From the NCBI GenBank assembly GCA_004375695.1, contig SOKQ01000031.1, positions 1-33,943 on the forward strand: 33,943 nt of DNA, read 5' to 3'. Positions 1-7,814 of the stretch are shown in pieces (the stretch's first letter is position 1; every line of letters starts with the position of its first letter). The notes beneath the pieces are model-generated. The model searched no databases, was not told the DNA's origin, and saw only the letters and a program-made list of their open reading frames with translations. The position numbers were made by a program, and so were the translations under genes. This DNA comes from Hadesarchaea archaeon (GTDB lineage: Archaea > Hadarchaeota > Hadarchaeia > Hadarchaeales > Hadarchaeaceae).

Positions 1-1
1 C

Positions 2-132
2 ACATCAGGCATGCAACCTAACCTGCGAAGAGGTAAGCAGTCCTTTTATTGGAAGTTCCTTAACTGATGTTGGTGCCCGAGGTCATTTGACCCCAAAAAC
101 CGGGTCAAAATCCCTGCCCCGGCGCCATCAGG
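2..132 (+). other. Foldable non-coding segment, possible 3' part of a structured RNA
   Basis: No protein is supported here. Bases 2-8 (ACATCAG) are perfectly complementary to 64-70 (CTGATGT). Bases 71-77 (TGGTGCC) pair with 121-127 (GGCGCCA) with one G-U, and inside that helix 86-93 (TTTGACCC) pair with 102-109 (GGGTCAAA) around an 8-base loop. A second CATCAG at 126-131 could compete with 3-8 for the same partner at 64-69. This gives two adjacent hairpins directly before a tRNA gene. It does not match the RNase P or SRP RNA motifs I know, and the window start may have cut it. It could also be a transcript end or chance pairing. Confidence 0.3.
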
Positions 133-141
133 ACTTTTAAC
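133..141 (+). promoter_or_regulatory. TATA-like box for tRNA-Thr
   Basis: The A/T-rich core ACTTTTAAC is centred about 30 bases before the first base of the tRNA. That is the expected archaeal TATA distance for a transcript starting at or near the mature 5' end. Confidence 0.4.
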
Positions 142-166
142 GACATTGCCGTACAATATCTAGTGG

Positions 167-242
167 GCCGCCGTGGCTCAGCTGGTAGAGCGATCGCCTC
201 GTAAGCGATAGGTCGTGGGTTCGATCCCCACCGGCGGCTCCA
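167..242 (+). tRNA. tRNA-Thr (anticodon CGT)
   Basis: All arms of a cloverleaf pair. The acceptor stem is GCCGCCG (167-173) with CGGCGGC (232-238). The D stem is GCTC/GAGC (176-179 with 188-191) and the anticodon stem is ATCGC/GCGAT (193-197 with 205-209). The loop CTCGTAA puts CGT at 200-202, reading the threonine codon ACG. The T arm is GTGGG-TTCGATC-CCCAC (215-231). The discriminator base is T239, as expected for archaeal tRNA-Thr. CCA is encoded at 240-242. There is no intron and the variable loop is five bases. Confidence 0.97.
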
Positions 243-276
243 GAAGTATAAAAACAGAAGATTATACCCCAAGACT

Positions 277-1722
277 CTAAGATTGCTTTCTCTTTTTAAC
301 GAACACCACGGCTCCAATCCCTATGGCGACGATAATAACCGCAGCTGCGATCCACAAGATTGGAGGCTCTGAAACCTCGGTGAGTTCAATCGTTGCAGAG
401 CCACCCGTCGACCCGATATATGTGCTTCCTACGTATTTTTCATCAGAGGTCTTGAAGTAGATCGTTTGATTGGCGAGTTCGGAATTGTCTATTATAATTT
501 TCCCCTCGTTGTCCGTTGTGCCCAGATAGTTAGTTTCTTGGCCACTTGAAAGGCCGTAATAAATTTCGGTGTCGGTGAGTAGACTTCCGTCGGGCGCACA
601 GAAAGTTAAAGTGGCAAAATAAACGGTTGGTAACTTTCTACTAAACAAATAGACTTTACCAGCCCCTGCTGCTGCAATGTAATTACCATCGGAAGAAATT
701 GAAACTGTTTTTCTTTTAAAGAGATAAGTAGGGTCAATTTCATGACTCCAAAGCATGTCGCCCGACTTGTCAAAGAGGTAGATCTTGTTGTCGTTATTTT
801 GGGTAATTATATAGCTCCCATCTGAGGAAATTGATATCCATCTGATTGGGCCCCCCACCTGATGGACCCAGAGTGGAGCTTCGCCCGCGCGACGAGAGAA
901 TAGACCGACTTTGTTGTCCCCGCTCCCAACCGCGACGTATGAGCCATTTGAGGAAATCGCAACTAATATGGGGGGATATTCAAAATCATTATCGTTAAAG
1001 TTCTGAAGTGGCGCGCTACTTGAGGGTGAAAGCAAAGGGATAAAATTGCCGCCCCAGTGGAAGACGCATGAACCGTCCGAAGACATGGACAGGTTGTAAT
1101 ACAAAAATGTGTGCCTAGTAAGGTACTTGTAAATCGGAGTGTTGCTCGTGCGTGAAAACATGTAGAGACAACCATCTTCACTCCCTGCTGCCACGTAGTT
1201 TCCGTCTGACGATATGGCAACCCAAAAAACACCACCGCCTGTCTGGTAACTCCAGAGTGGCGAGTTGCCGGAGGTGTGGAACAAATAGACATTATTTTTA
1301 AGGTCCCCCGCTACGATATAGTTACCATCAGAAGAAATCGCAATTGATTCGGTCTGCCCCCCAGTTTCGTAAGACCATAGTGGAGTACTACTTGACCTAC
1401 TGAAGAGGTAAACCCTGTGATCACCAGAGCATGCAACCGCAATGTAATTGCCATCCGCAGAGATTGCCACCGCGCGAATAGTATAGTTATCATAAATCCA
1501 TAACGGGGTGTTATCCTCTTTAGAAAAGAGAGTAAGTACACCCGCAGTACTACCCGAAACTATGTAATTCCCATCAGATGAGATTGCTACCGATTCAATT
1601 TTATCGTCAGTCTCGTAGCTCCACAACGGCTGCTGTTCATCCGTTGCACCTGCTTGCGGCACCGAGCCAAGGTAGGAAAACACGAGCACGAAAACTAACC
1701 CACTGATAATTGCTCGTTTCAA
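277..1722 (-). CDS. Secreted, membrane-anchored WD40/PQQ-like beta-propeller protein
   Basis: The 481-residue protein starts with a signal peptide (basic MKR, then a hydrophobic stretch to about residue 25). Seven to eight repeats follow, each with a VAISSDGNYI-type strand and a (P)LWSY / YLFS-type strand, up to about residue 365, which form a beta-propeller. A further beta-rich region of about 80 residues, probably Ig-like, comes next. The C-terminus has a hydrophobic helix of about 22 residues followed by KKRKQS, so the propeller sits outside the cell on a C-terminal anchor. The start is TTG at 1722, chosen because GGAGGCTGA precedes it at good spacing and the signal peptide begins there. 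Ligand or partner is unknown. The gene stands alone with its own TATA-like box. Confidence 0.85.
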   Translation of the reverse strand: MKRAIISGLVFVLVFSYLGSVPQAGATDEQQPLWSYETDDKIESVAISSDGNYIVSGSTAGVLTLFSKEDNTPLWIYDNYTIRAVAISADGNYIAVACSGDHRVYLFSRSSSTPLWSYETGGQTESIAISSDGNYIVAGDLKNNVYLFHTSGNSPLWSYQTGGGVFWVAISSDGNYVAAGSEDGCLYMFSRTSNTPIYKYLTRHTFLYYNLSMSSDGSCVFHWGGNFIPLLSPSSSAPLQNFNDNDFEYPPILVAISSNGSYVAVGSGDNKVGLFSRRAGEAPLWVHQVGGPIRWISISSDGSYIITQNNDNKIYLFDKSGDMLWSHEIDPTYLFKRKTVSISSDGNYIAAAGAGKVYLFSRKLPTVYFATLTFCAPDGSLLTDTEIYYGLSSGQETNYLGTTDNEGKIIIDNSELANQTIYFKTSDEKYVGSTYIGSTGGSATIELTEVSEPPILWIAAAVIIVAIGIGAVVFVKKRKQS

Positions 1723-1870
1723 GTCTCAGCCTCCAACTTTCTATCTACGTTCCTTTATAAAAACCGGCTCGAGTCATGGCGTTGTTATCAAGGCGTAGGA
1801 TGTGGGCTCGTTTAAATGTCTGCTTTTATACTTTCATTCCGAAGCACACCGACGGCTCCACTTCGCTTGG
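1723..1870 (-). promoter_or_regulatory. Intergenic region with promoter of the propeller gene
   Basis: On the minus strand TTTATAAA (1754-1761) lies about 32-40 bases before the TTG start at 1722, with the Shine-Dalgarno sequence GGAGGCTGA between. The rest, up to the end of the radical SAM gene, shows no open frame of its own and no clear terminator. Confidence 0.5.
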
Positions 1871-2686
1871 TCAACTTGGGAATGCGGGCTCACACCTCAC
1901 CTCGAGTTCTCTGCATACCGATTCAACATTCGAGCTTACCCGACGCCAGTTTTCCGGATTTCGGGAGAGGCCAGAGTACCGTTTCACCAGTCCCGGAAGC
2001 TTTTTTTCAAGTACTGGCGTAAGTCTGTCGAGTACCCATCGCCTCAGGTTGAGCCGATCGTAGATGAGCCTGCTGTTCGTTCGTTTGGCAACTTCAACTA
2101 CTCGTCTGATGTTTTCTTCGCTATCGTTGATCTCCGAGATGATTGGCCCTAAAAAGATCCACGTTTTAACGCCTCGGGTCGAGAACTCTTCGAGCACTTG
2201 CGCACGTGCATCGGGTGGCGAAGCGTGAGGTTCAAGCGCGCCTGCTAGCTCAGTATTCATTGTCGTTATCGTTACCCCCACTTCAAAACCTCCGGGCTTG
2301 ATCACATCCTCGTCACGCAACACCAAGTTGGATTTTGTCTGGATGCATACATCGAAACCCTCCCGTGAAAGTAGTTCGATACATTTGCGAGTGAGCTCGA
2401 GTTTGGCTTCTATTAGTTGGTAAGGATCGCATATCGTGCTAACCCCAACCGTGCCGCGTGGTTTTTTCCGCAGCTCTTTCGCCAGCACCTCGACGATATT
2501 TTGCTTTGCTCGCACGAACTTTCCCCAATTCATCGCAATCCATTCGTCGCGGAGGGTTGAGGGCGAGTAACAATAGACGCAGCCGTGCTCGCAACCTAAG
2601 TACGGGTTCAACGAGTACTTTAGCCCCGGCAGCTTGCTGGGGGAAAGGGCGCTCTTGCATTTAATTGACGAATATTCAACGCTCAT
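1871..2686 (-). CDS. Radical SAM protein, SplB/Rv2578c-like family
   Basis: The 271-residue protein has the [4Fe-4S] motif CEHGCVYCYSP (Cys-x3-Cys-x2-Cys) near residues 33-40. That cluster binds S-adenosylmethionine to generate the 5'-deoxyadenosyl radical. The NPYLGCEHGCVYCY context and the later GPIISEINDS segment resemble the spore-photoproduct-lyase-like group of radical SAM proteins, most of which have no known substrate. I see no extra cysteine cluster of the SPASM type; C-terminal cysteines are few. It follows nreA with an ATGA overlap (2683-2686), so the two are translated together. Pairing with a DNA-repair factor hints at a nucleic-acid substrate, but that is inference only. Confidence 0.85.
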   Translation of the reverse strand: MSVEYSSIKCKSALSPSKLPGLKYSLNPYLGCEHGCVYCYSPSTLRDEWIAMNWGKFVRAKQNIVEVLAKELRKKPRGTVGVSTICDPYQLIEAKLELTRKCIELLSREGFDVCIQTKSNLVLRDEDVIKPGGFEVGVTITTMNTELAGALEPHASPPDARAQVLEEFSTRGVKTWIFLGPIISEINDSEENIRRVVEVAKRTNSRLIYDRLNLRRWVLDRLTPVLEKKLPGLVKRYSGLSRNPENWRRVSSNVESVCRELEVRCEPAFPS

Positions 2687-4011
2687 GCGGCGAACTCCGT
2701 GATCTTTTTCTGGAATAAAGTACGTTTTAACATCTCACTATTTTCGACCCACTTACGCAGCGGGATTGTAAGTTTCGTTTGCGCATGATTTAGGGCTGCT
2801 TGAAAGGTGTCGAACTTCTGCGGCTCGCTCTGCACCGTTTGCCGGACGGACTCACGCACATTCCAGACGCCCACGGGTAGGATGTAGCCGGGATGAATTT
2901 CTCGAAGCACCAGCGCCGAAGCTTGCCTCCGCTCCTGATTCAACCTCTCGGCAACCGCCAGCCTGCAAGCGTAGTAACACCCACCAACATCGGGGTAAGT
3001 TGTCCGGCCACGGTAGGGCTCGAAGTCCCCCATTATCGCGGGGGCGGCAGCACGCTCGTCAGGATTCCAAGTGGTGCCCGGGAACCAAGCCTCGATCCAT
3101 TCGAAGCTCCAGCGTTCAGGCATCAGGATTGCGACGAATCGATTGTCAAGGTGTTCGAAGGAGTAGACGCGATACTCGTCGATTGTATTGTGCTGCTTTA
3201 TTTGATTGATGAGTTCGAGCGATAGGATTGAGTCAACTGCTGTGATGCTCCAGCGGGTTGGGACGAGCTTCCTACGCTTTTGGAAGCCGAACATGCCCAA
3301 GCTGAAAGCTCGTTGGATGCGCGTGACCAAAACGTCATCTTCGTAGAGCTCGACGACCGCATCGGTCGCCTTAAAGTCGCGGTCGTAGAATGCGCGTTCT
3401 ATTCTGTGATCAACACTCACGTCTGAAGTTTTGAATGATATCAGAGGCGCAGAAGGACCGAAAGGTTGGGACTCTCCGCTCAGGGTTATCACCTTGTTAG
3501 GAACTCTCGTGAGCATGGCTTCAGCATCGACAGGCCGCTTCCCCATCGCCAGCTCCTGAAGCGTGTCAAGCAGCCTCCCGCCAGATTGGGCGTTGTACAC
3601 GCTTGTTCGTACCTTCCCACGAATTAGGGCGAAGCGATAATCGATTATGTCTTGAATACTTTTCCCAATCCATAGCTCGGGGGTGTCGAGGATTTCGGTG
3701 TCGCCTCGGTAGGGGGGCACCATGGGGCCAATGTAAACTTTGGGATAGCCTATGCGCCCGACGAACACCCCAGGGGGAGTCGAGCCTTGGATGCAGGGGG
3801 AGGTGATTTGCAGGCTCGATTTGGCGAGCGATTGCGCTTTGGCCACGATCGGGCATCTCAGCTTACCACAAAGCATCCGCCCGCCCTTGCACAGCAGGCA
3901 AAGAGAGCTCGAGGGGGCTCTGGCAACTTTGACATCTCTGAATGCAGCGAGTTCGCCAACTTGTTTGGTCGCGATGATGTCGCGAAGCCATTTAATATCA
4001 GTTGGCTGCAT
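2683..4011 (-). CDS. nreA: DNA repair protein NreA
   Basis: The 442-residue protein matches the archaeal Nre family. It has an N-terminal zinc-binding stretch with cysteines at LCLLCKGG and LCGKLRCP (about residues 38-53), then the hallmark TPPGVFVGRIGYPKVYIGP segment of the DUF650 part, and a C-terminal DUF651 part. NreA is known to act with PCNA and UvrABC in repairing mitomycin C damage. The last residues, QKKITEFAA, form a PCNA-interaction-like box (Q-x-x-I-x-x-F) with only one aromatic residue instead of the usual two. The window also encodes PCNA. It is the first gene of a two-gene operon with the radical SAM protein and diverges from dph2. Confidence 0.9.
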   Translation of the reverse strand: MQPTDIKWLRDIIATKQVGELAAFRDVKVARAPSSSLCLLCKGGRMLCGKLRCPIVAKAQSLAKSSLQITSPCIQGSTPPGVFVGRIGYPKVYIGPMVPPYRGDTEILDTPELWIGKSIQDIIDYRFALIRGKVRTSVYNAQSGGRLLDTLQELAMGKRPVDAEAMLTRVPNKVITLSGESQPFGPSAPLISFKTSDVSVDHRIERAFYDRDFKATDAVVELYEDDVLVTRIQRAFSLGMFGFQKRRKLVPTRWSITAVDSILSLELINQIKQHNTIDEYRVYSFEHLDNRFVAILMPERWSFEWIEAWFPGTTWNPDERAAAPAIMGDFEPYRGRTTYPDVGGCYYACRLAVAERLNQERRQASALVLREIHPGYILPVGVWNVRESVRQTVQSEPQKFDTFQAALNHAQTKLTIPLRKWVENSEMLKRTLFQKKITEFAA

Positions 4012-4060
4012 ACTATACCCATTATATTTGGCGTGTTGACCAATAAATGGTGGAAGTTGT
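4012..4060. promoter_or_regulatory. Divergent promoter region nreA/dph2
   Basis: Only 49 bases separate the two divergent starts. An A/T-rich block, ATTATATTTGG (4021-4031), is the only TATA-like element and may serve both directions. A GGTGG-type ribosome site (4049-4053) precedes the TTG of dph2. Confidence 0.4.
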
Positions 4061-5065
4061 TTGAGATTTTACGATTTCGAATCGGCGCGGGTCAAGCGAT
4101 TTCTGAAACAGCACAGGGCGAGACGAGCGGCGATTCAACTCCCTGCGGGGTTGAGGGAACACCTACGAGAAATCGTGGAACCTTTTGCTAAAATGGGTGT
4201 GGAGACACTCGTGTTGGCGGACAGCTGTTATGGCGCCTGCGATTTGGCCGATGAAAAGGCAAAGCAACTTGGGGGTGATGTTCTGGTTCACTACGGACAT
4301 GCGGACATGGGGGTGTCCGCCTGCTTGCCAACTCTCTACATCGAGGCACGCATGTCGGTTGATCCTCGCGGGGTGGTTGAGCGAGTACTACCCGAGTTGA
4401 AGTTCAAGCGCGTGGGGCTACTCACCACCGTTCAACACATTGCCCACCTGCAGGATGTAGCGAAACTCCTCCGTTCAAGCGGAATCAAACCGTTTATCGG
4501 CAGGCCTGGACCGAGGGCGAAGTATCCCGGACAACTTCTGGGCTGTGATTTCGGCTGTGCCCGCTCGGTCGCCGCCCGCGTAGACGGTTTTCTTTACATC
4601 GGCACGGGTGAGTTTCACCCGCTGGGTGCAGCGCTCGCGACTGGCAAGCAGGTTTTAGCCGTAAACCCAATTTCGGAGGGCTTCAAAATGCTCTCCCCGG
4701 ATATCGGCGCTTTTTTGCGGGCGAGAAAGGCGATGGTTGCTCGAGCTACAGCGGGAGAGCGGTTCGGCATCATTGTGAGTACAAAGCCCGGGCAGGCCCG
4801 CTTCAAGCTAGCGGAGAAGATATTTAAGGATCTCAAGCGTGCCGGCAAGGTTGCGCACGTACTCGCGGTCGACGAAGTGCGGCCGGAGGAGCTGGGTGAT
4901 TTTGGGTTCGATGGGTTCATCTGCGCCGCCTGCCCGCGCATGCCCATTGATGATGCGGAACGATTCGAGCGACCGATTCTGACCCCCTTTGAGGCGCGGG
5001 TCATGCTGGGGAAGGCAAAGTTCGAGCCATACAGGATGGATGAGGTTAATAGGAAAGAGTTTTGA
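4061..5065 (+). CDS. dph2: Diphthamide synthase subunit Dph2 (2-(3-amino-3-carboxypropyl)histidine synthase)
   Basis: The 334-residue protein makes the first step of diphthamide on elongation factor 2: transfer of the 3-amino-3-carboxypropyl group of S-adenosylmethionine to a histidine, using a non-classical radical chemistry. The three cluster-binding cysteines expected from Pyrococcus Dph2 are all present in context: DSCYGACD (Cys56/60), LGCDFGCARS (near 164-168) and ICAACPRMPIDD (near 288-291). The archaeal enzyme works as a homodimer, so no Dph1 partner is needed. The start is TTG at 4061. The end ILTPFEARVMLG is typical of the family. It heads the plus-strand RNA/transcription gene block. 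Confidence 0.95.
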   Translation: MRFYDFESARVKRFLKQHRARRAAIQLPAGLREHLREIVEPFAKMGVETLVLADSCYGACDLADEKAKQLGGDVLVHYGHADMGVSACLPTLYIEARMSVDPRGVVERVLPELKFKRVGLLTTVQHIAHLQDVAKLLRSSGIKPFIGRPGPRAKYPGQLLGCDFGCARSVAARVDGFLYIGTGEFHPLGAALATGKQVLAVNPISEGFKMLSPDIGAFLRARKAMVARATAGERFGIIVSTKPGQARFKLAEKIFKDLKRAGKVAHVLAVDEVRPEELGDFGFDGFICAACPRMPIDDAERFERPILTPFEARVMLGKAKFEPYRMDEVNRKEF

Positions 5066-5121
5066 TGTACTTTTATGTAAGAAGATTTAAGCTCGGATAG
5101 ATTAATTGAGGTGGGATTGAT

Positions 5122-5700
5122 ATGGCAGAAATAAAAACAGGAGATTTCGTTGTTCCGGGGGACTTCCTCGCGACCGCAGAGGAGTTCGTCCCTGGTGATG
5201 GAGCATACGAAGAGGGTGGCGAGATATATTCCTCTTGTACTGGCGTGGTGCTAGTCGATGTTCAAACCAAGCGCATCTCGGTGTTGTCCCGTGCCTCGGG
5301 GCCACCAAAGTTAAAGCTCGACGACACAGTAGTCGGGCGGGTCGAAGATGTAAGAGACCAGAGCGCGAACGTTTACATAGGAGTTCTCAGGGGGCACGAG
5401 AATCGGGAGCTCCCCCTTCCGAATATGGGCACCGTTCACATTTCGCAGGTTCGCGCTGGTTACGCCAAGGAGATGCGCGGTCAGTTTAAGCCCGGCGACA
5501 TCATCCGCGCGCGGGTTCTGAACGCGCGCAGGGCACCCGTCCAGCTTTCGACGGCTGGAGATGACCTAGGGGTAATCGTTGCAGCTTGTTCGCGCTGCCG
5601 TGCGCCGCTCGAGCGAGAGGATTCCAAGCTTCGGTGCTTGGAGTGTGGCAATGTAGAGGTTAGGAAGCTCGCGAGCGATTACCGCCAAGGAGCCCTCTGA
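5122..5700 (+). CDS. csl4: Archaeal exosome subunit Csl4
   Basis: The 192-residue RNA-binding cap subunit of the RNA-degrading exosome has its three expected parts. These are an N-terminal barrel with GDFVVPGDFLATAEEF (residues 7-22), a central S1 domain around VEDVRDQSANVYIG to IRARVLNA, and a C-terminal zinc ribbon CSRCRAPLE...CLECGN (about residues 155-176). Csl4 feeds RNA to the Rrp41/Rrp42 core and binds DnaG in archaea. The start ATG follows GAGGTGGGA at good spacing. Its TGA overlaps the ATG of the next gene by one base. Confidence 0.95.
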   Translation: MAEIKTGDFVVPGDFLATAEEFVPGDGAYEEGGEIYSSCTGVVLVDVQTKRISVLSRASGPPKLKLDDTVVGRVEDVRDQSANVYIGVLRGHENRELPLPNMGTVHISQVRAGYAKEMRGQFKPGDIIRARVLNARRAPVQLSTAGDDLGVIVAACSRCRAPLEREDSKLRCLECGNVEVRKLASDYRQGAL

Positions 5701-5909
5701 TGCAAAAACAAAAGCGAACCATCAACGTGCAGGTGAAGGACACCTCTCAGCTTATCGCGTTAATGGAGGCGCTCGGAAAGTTGAAAGTGGATTTAGTCGC
5801 GGAGTCGCGTCCCAGAATGGTCAAGATAGAGGTGTTTGGCTCGAAGGAGGAGGCCCGCGGGCTGGAGCACAAGATAAAGGAGTTCCTCAAAACCCCGCAA
5901 TCCTCATAA
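5700..5909 (+). CDS. Small conserved-looking protein of unknown function
   Basis: The 69-residue protein has a predicted beta-alpha-beta-beta-alpha layout. A strand at residues 7-13 (INVQVKD) is followed by a helix at 14-28, two strands to about 50, and a C-terminal amphipathic helix (EEARGLEHKIKEFLK). This suits a small ferredoxin-like alpha/beta fold. The ATG overlaps the csl4 stop (TGATG), so it is translationally coupled to the exosome subunit and lies just before rpo11. I do not recognise the family. Its position suggests an RNA or transcription role, which is inference. Confidence 0.75.
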   Translation: MQKQKRTINVQVKDTSQLIALMEALGKLKVDLVAESRPRMVKIEVFGSKEEARGLEHKIKEFLKTPQSS

Positions 5910-5940
5910 GTCGATGGGATAAATTAAGTAAGGGATAACC

Positions 5941-6222
5941 GTGGAGCTTGAGCTTATTGAAAAGGGCGAGGGATCTTTGCTGATAAAGGTGAGAGGAGAA
6001 GATCATACCCTCTGCAACCTCTTGCGCAAAACCCTGCACAGCGACAAACACGTTGTTACGGCATCCTATGTGATCGAACACCCCCTCGTGGAACCCCCCA
6101 AGCTCTATGTGAAGACAAAAAAAGGAAAGACGCCCGAGCGCGCCCTCATGGATGCGGCTGGGCAAGTAGCGGGACAGTTGAAGGAACTACAGAAGCAGCT
6201 GCAGCGAGAGCTCAAGAAATAG
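5941..6222 (+). CDS. rpo11: DNA-directed RNA polymerase subunit Rpo11 (RpoL)
   Basis: The 93-residue protein is the archaeal counterpart of eukaryotic Rpb11 and pairs with Rpo3 to start RNA polymerase assembly. The family signature is clear: EDHTLCNLLRKTLHSD (residues 21-36), then ASYVIEHPLVEPPKLYV (about 41-57) and a long C-terminal helix. Length is usual for the family. The start is GTG at 5941, with TAAGGGA as ribosome site. It follows csl4 and the small ORF on the same strand. Confidence 0.96.
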   Translation: MELELIEKGEGSLLIKVRGEDHTLCNLLRKTLHSDKHVVTASYVIEHPLVEPPKLYVKTKKGKTPERALMDAAGQVAGQLKELQKQLQRELKK

Positions 6223-6251
6223 TCACGGAGCGCTCCTCGCGGAGGCTTGAG

Positions 6252-6857
6252 TTGCAGAAAGTCAAATTTTGGCAGATAAAGCCAGAGATAAGGATTCTCG
6301 GTATAGACGATGGACCATTTGAGAAACGTGCGAAGGGAACAGTTCCGCTCGTAGGAACGGTCTTCAGGGGAGGGCAATGGTTAGATGGAGTTCTGAGCAC
6401 CACAATCGAGCAGGACGGTACCGATGTGACCGAGCGCGTGGTCGAGATGATCAACCGAAGTCGGCACCGAGGGCAGCTCAGAATAGTGATGGCGGACGGA
6501 GTTACTTTTGCCGGCTTTAATGTGCTCGACGTCAAGAAGGTATTCGAGCAAACAGGCCTGCCGATTATCATCGTCTCCAGGGAGTTGCCGAACATGGCGG
6601 ATGTCAGAAAAGCGATCAAGCATCTCCCCAACTGGCGCGAGCGGTGGAAGATAATTAAAAGTTCTGGCAAGATTTATCCGGTGAGGACTAAACCCCGAGC
6701 GGGGCCTGTCTACATGCAGTTTGTCGGCATGGGGCGTGCAGATGCTGAACAGGTGGTAAAATTAAGTTCGACGCGCAGTCTAATCCCGGAGCCGTTAAGG
6801 GTCGCGCACTTGATTGCCACGGCCATGGTGCGAGGCGAGAGTTACGGGAGGGCCTAG
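6252..6857 (+). CDS. DUF99 family protein
   Basis: The 201-residue protein has the DUF99 hallmarks: an N-terminal LGIDDGPF (about residues 16-23), then VGTVFRGGQWLDGV and RIVMADGVTFAGFNVLD. The family adopts an endonuclease V-like fold but its activity is not established in my knowledge; the acidic DD near the N-terminus could bind metal. The start is TTG at 6252, chosen because GGAGG lies six bases before it and the KVKFWQIKPEIR beginning is normal for the family. It sits between rpo11 and the signal peptidase gene. Confidence 0.88.
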   Translation: MQKVKFWQIKPEIRILGIDDGPFEKRAKGTVPLVGTVFRGGQWLDGVLSTTIEQDGTDVTERVVEMINRSRHRGQLRIVMADGVTFAGFNVLDVKKVFEQTGLPIIIVSRELPNMADVRKAIKHLPNWRERWKIIKSSGKIYPVRTKPRAGPVYMQFVGMGRADAEQVVKLSSTRSLIPEPLRVAHLIATAMVRGESYGRA

Positions 6858-6858
6858 C

Positions 6859-7413
6859 TTGGCGAGAAAAAAATCATGGAAGAAGTTGCGCGCGAGTAAG
6901 AAGTTTGTAATGAACATATTTGGCCGTAAGATCGTCAAAGAAGTGCTGGAATTTCTCTTGATCTTAGCTATCCTCTATTTTGGTGTGAGTGGTGTTCTGG
7001 CCCTGGCCCTGCGCACCGACACGTACTGGATGGCGGTCGTATCCAACAGCATGAGGCATGACGATGAGAGCTGGAGGGAATATTTTGAGACACGTGGTTA
7101 TGCTTCCTCCCAATTTTCAATTCAAGGCGGGTTCGAGCGCGGGGACATGCTCATTATTCAGGGAGTGGGGTCCGTCACGGAAATAGCGGTCGGAGAAGTC
7201 ATAATGTTTAATATCAATCGACCAATGCCGCTCGTCCACCGCGTCGTAGACATAAGTAACGAAAATGGGGTGGCGCGAGTACAGACGAAGGGGGATGGCA
7301 ACAGTGGAATTTTATCCGTGGAAAAGTCAATAAAACCCGAGCAAATCAGGGGTAAGGTAATTTTTGTAATCCCGAAGCTCGGCTATCTGTCGCTTTGGTT
7401 CCAGGGAAGTTGA
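6859..7413 (+). CDS. Signal peptidase I (S26 family, archaeal type)
   Basis: The protein of about 184 residues removes signal peptides from secreted proteins. A hydrophobic helix (residues about 32-51, LEFLLILAILYFGVSGVLAL) anchors it. The catalytic serine is in VVSNSM, the archaeal-type histidine in LVHRVVD, and the acidic residue in TKGDGNSG. This is the Ser-His-Asp arrangement of archaeal and ER enzymes instead of the bacterial Ser-Lys dyad. RGDMLII matches the conserved box. I place the start at TTG 6859, two bases after the DUF99 stop, because GGGAGGG (6846-6852) is well spaced before it. A longer frame from 6814 would overlap the previous gene by 44 bases. Confidence 0.88.
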   Translation: MARKKSWKKLRASKKFVMNIFGRKIVKEVLEFLLILAILYFGVSGVLALALRTDTYWMAVVSNSMRHDDESWREYFETRGYASSQFSIQGGFERGDMLIIQGVGSVTEIAVGEVIMFNINRPMPLVHRVVDISNENGVARVQTKGDGNSGILSVEKSIKPEQIRGKVIFVIPKLGYLSLWFQGS

Positions 7414-7417
7414 TAGT

Positions 7418-7810
7418 ATGGAGCGGTGCCCCATGCTCGCAGTCGATGTGGTCATTCGAACTCCAAATGGCGTGGTGCTGATCAAGCGAAAGAATGAACC
7501 GTATAAGGGGAAGTGGGCGATACCAGGCGGGTTCGTGCGTTATGGCGAAAGAGTTGAAGATGCGGCGGCACGCGAGGTGAACGAGGAAACAGGTTTAAGA
7601 GTCAAGCTGGGGAATCTTGTGGGCGTTTACTCAGACCCAAAGCGAGATCCGCGGGGGCATGTTGTCAGCGTATGTTTTTCGGCAGAACGGGCGGGTGGCA
7701 GGTTAAAAGCAAGCAGCGATGCTCAAGATATAAAAATTTTCAAGCACATTCCTTGGCGGGAGCTGGCGTTCGATCATGCACGGATTTTAAAGGACGCAGG
7801 GTTTAAGTGA
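7418..7810 (+). CDS. Nudix hydrolase (ADP-ribose pyrophosphatase-like)
   Basis: The 130-residue protein has a complete Nudix box, from GGFVRYGERVE to AAREVNEETGL (about residues 35-58), with the metal-binding glutamates in REVNEETG. Nudix enzymes cleave nucleoside diphosphates linked to another group. Small archaeal members of this length often act on ADP-ribose or sugar nucleotides, but substrate cannot be read from sequence here. It starts four bases after the signal peptidase stop and is followed four bases later by tfs, so it is part of an operon-like run. Confidence 0.92.
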   Translation: MERCPMLAVDVVIRTPNGVVLIKRKNEPYKGKWAIPGGFVRYGERVEDAAAREVNEETGLRVKLGNLVGVYSDPKRDPRGHVVSVCFSAERAGGRLKASSDAQDIKIFKHIPWRELAFDHARILKDAGFK

Positions 7811-7814
7811 GTGC

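Noticed and set aside
71-127. A second tRNA gene (ends in GGCGCCA with a GGGTCAAAATCCC arm)
   Set aside because: The T-loop is TCAAAAT, not TTCRANY, no matching seven-base acceptor strand or anticodon arm exists upstream, and the end pairs better with 71-77.
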